NCBI RefSeq assembly: GCF_003851685.1 | Contig: NZ_CP027727.1 | Location: 5,828,001 to 5,892,000 of the forward strand | Reading direction: 5' to 3' | Origin: Pseudomonas sp. R5-89-07 | GTDB lineage: Bacteria; Pseudomonadota; Gammaproteobacteria; Pseudomonadales; Pseudomonadaceae | Length of the DNA stretch: 64,000 nucleotides | Translations under genes and position numbers: made by a program | The notes under the pieces: model-generated | The model's database searches: none | Told to the model about the DNA's origin: nothing | Seen by the model: only the letters and a program-made list of their open reading frames with translations | Shown here: positions 63,109-64,000 of the stretch, piece by piece | Position numbering within the stretch: the stretch's first letter is position 1 | Layout of the letters: each line of letters starts with the position of its first letter

Positions 63109-64000
63109 ATGCCAGTTCTACAAAAAACACGCGTGATGGCGGTCGCCCTGCTCGCCGCGCTCGCCAGTATTCAAAACGTGCACGCTCGGGGAGATATGCC
63201 GCCCGAGCAACCCCAAACCAGTTTCAAGCCTTACTACCCACAGCTGCCGGGGTTCGAGCTGGACCTGAACGATTACGCCCCGCCAGCCCCCATCCCCGTC
63301 CCGACCCATTTTTATCTGGCATCCGGGGCCACTTCCTACAACGGCCTGCAGTTTGCCCAAGGCATCGACACCCAGTTGGCGGCGCTGCGCGACTCCGGTG
63401 GCTTGACCATCGAACAGAAAAATCAGCTGCGTGAACTTCAATTGCTGTTGGCCAGCCAACCCAGCGGCGAACTCGGCGCCGCCCTGGAGCAATTGGCCGG
63501 CAGCCAGAACGCCAACCTGGCCGCTGCCACGCAAAAGAGCAGCGGGCAGGTCAGCGCCGGCCTGTTGTCGGCGCTGCGTGGAATGCCAGACCAGGAGGAA
63601 GGCCGCTTCTGGGTCCAGGGCCTGGGGCACAGCAGCAACCTTGCGGGGCTGGAAGGCAGCCAGAACGTGAAACAAGGCCTGCGCGGCTTACTGATCGGCG
63701 CCGACTGGTCGCTGGATTCGGCCTGGCGGATGGGCGTGGTAGGCGGCCGCTCTTCAAGCACTCAAAACGCGAAACGCTTTCGGGCCACGGTAGACAGCTG
63801 GCATCTGGGCGGCTATGCGGTGCGCCAGGACGGCCCGCTGGCCTTGCGGCTGGGAGCGATCCACAGTCGTCATGATGGCAATAACCAGCGCAACATTGAC
63901 ATCGCCTTCCTTGATTACCAGCAGCAACTGAAGGGACGTTACAGCGCCCAGAGCCAAAACGCATTCGCCGAAGCGGGCTATAAGTTTGGCAATGACACCT
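63109..64000 (+). CDS. Autotransporter with short passenger (5' part)
   Basis: 297 residues in the window; continues past the right edge. Signal peptide about 1-26 (MPVLQKTRVMAVALLAALASIQNVHA). A short, proline-rich then helical segment follows (about 27-170), with 'LTIEQKNQLRELQLLLASQPSGELGAALEQLAGSQ'. From 'GRFWVQGLGHSSNLAGLEGSQNVKQGLRGLLIGADWSLDSAWRMGVVGGRSSS' on, it shows the autotransporter beta-domain pattern (aromatic, alternating strands). The passenger is unusually small, with no recognised catalytic domain. Function unknown. Confidence 0.85.
   Translation, partial: MPVLQKTRVMAVALLAALASIQNVHARGDMPPEQPQTSFKPYYPQLPGFELDLNDYAPPAPIPVPTHFYLASGATSYNGLQFAQGIDTQLAALRDSGGLTIEQKNQLRELQLLLASQPSGELGAALEQLAGSQNANLAAATQKSSGQVSAGLLSALRGMPDQEEGRFWVQGLGHSSNLAGLEGSQNVKQGLRGLLIGADWSLDSAWRMGVVGGRSSSTQNAKRFRATVDSWHLGGYAVRQDGPLALRLGAIHSRHDGNNQRNIDIAFLDYQQQLKGRYSAQSQNAFAEAGYKFGNDT

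Overview
The window looks like a chromosomal segment of a Pseudomonas of the fluorescens group. This is inferred from the GC-rich coding style, from eight copies of a REP-pair element (seven of about 89 bp, arms reading TGTGGGAGGGGGCTTGCCCC), and from gene order that parallels the P. aeruginosa hupA-rubB-rubA-ubiC-ubiA-phoBR-pst region followed by purEK-LysR-aspA. No rRNA or tRNA gene was seen, so the species is not fixed.

Region 1 (1-23800) is a type VI secretion cluster laid out like HSI-I/H1 of P. aeruginosa. A leftward operon tagH-tssJ-tssK-tssL-tssM (tssM runs off the left edge) diverges from a rightward operon tssA-tssB-tssC-hcp-tssE-tssF-tssG-clpV-vgrG. The rightward arm ends in an effector module: an Eag (DcrB-like) chaperone, a 1462-residue prePAAR/PAAR Rhs protein with a C-terminal GIY-YIG-like nuclease tip, and an AT-richer putative immunity gene. 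TagJ, which sits between hcp and tssE in H1, is absent. hcp is bracketed by a REP pair upstream and a perfect intrinsic terminator downstream.

Region 2 (23800-40080) is core housekeeping and phosphate control: HU, rubredoxin reductase and a 55-residue rubredoxin, ubiC-ubiA, a small secreted protein, phoB-phoR, a CBS-domain membrane protein, a receiver protein, and phoU-pstB-pstA-pstC-pstS. Pho boxes are readable upstream of phoB, pstC and pstS.

Region 3 (40080-54960) holds an MFS transporter, a hotdog thioesterase, an aldose-1-epimerase-like mutarotase, a DUF3299 protein, a GlsB-type membrane protein with an unusual leader hairpin, purK and purE, and an aspartate/asparagine set (LysR, aspA, an AGCS symporter, asparaginase). 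It ends with an AraC regulator, an acetylpolyamine-amidohydrolase-like deacetylase and a polyamine-binding protein.

Region 4 (54960-64000) is accessory: a MocR/PdxR-type regulator whose linker DNA contains a phased array of DnaA-box-like 9-mers, a divergent PaiB-GNAT-GNAT set, a homocysteine S-methyltransferase diverging from a two-gene ABC importer that lacks a local ATPase, a hipA-hipB pair in reversed gene order with three equally spaced operator-like sites, and the start of an autotransporter that runs off the right edge.

The strongest second-look items are the DnaA-box-like array inside the MocR gene, the three 41-bp-spaced palindromes upstream of hipA, the hairpin that covers the glsB Shine-Dalgarno sequence, the terminator in the purE leader, and the Rhs GIY-YIG toxin with its unassigned immunity protein.
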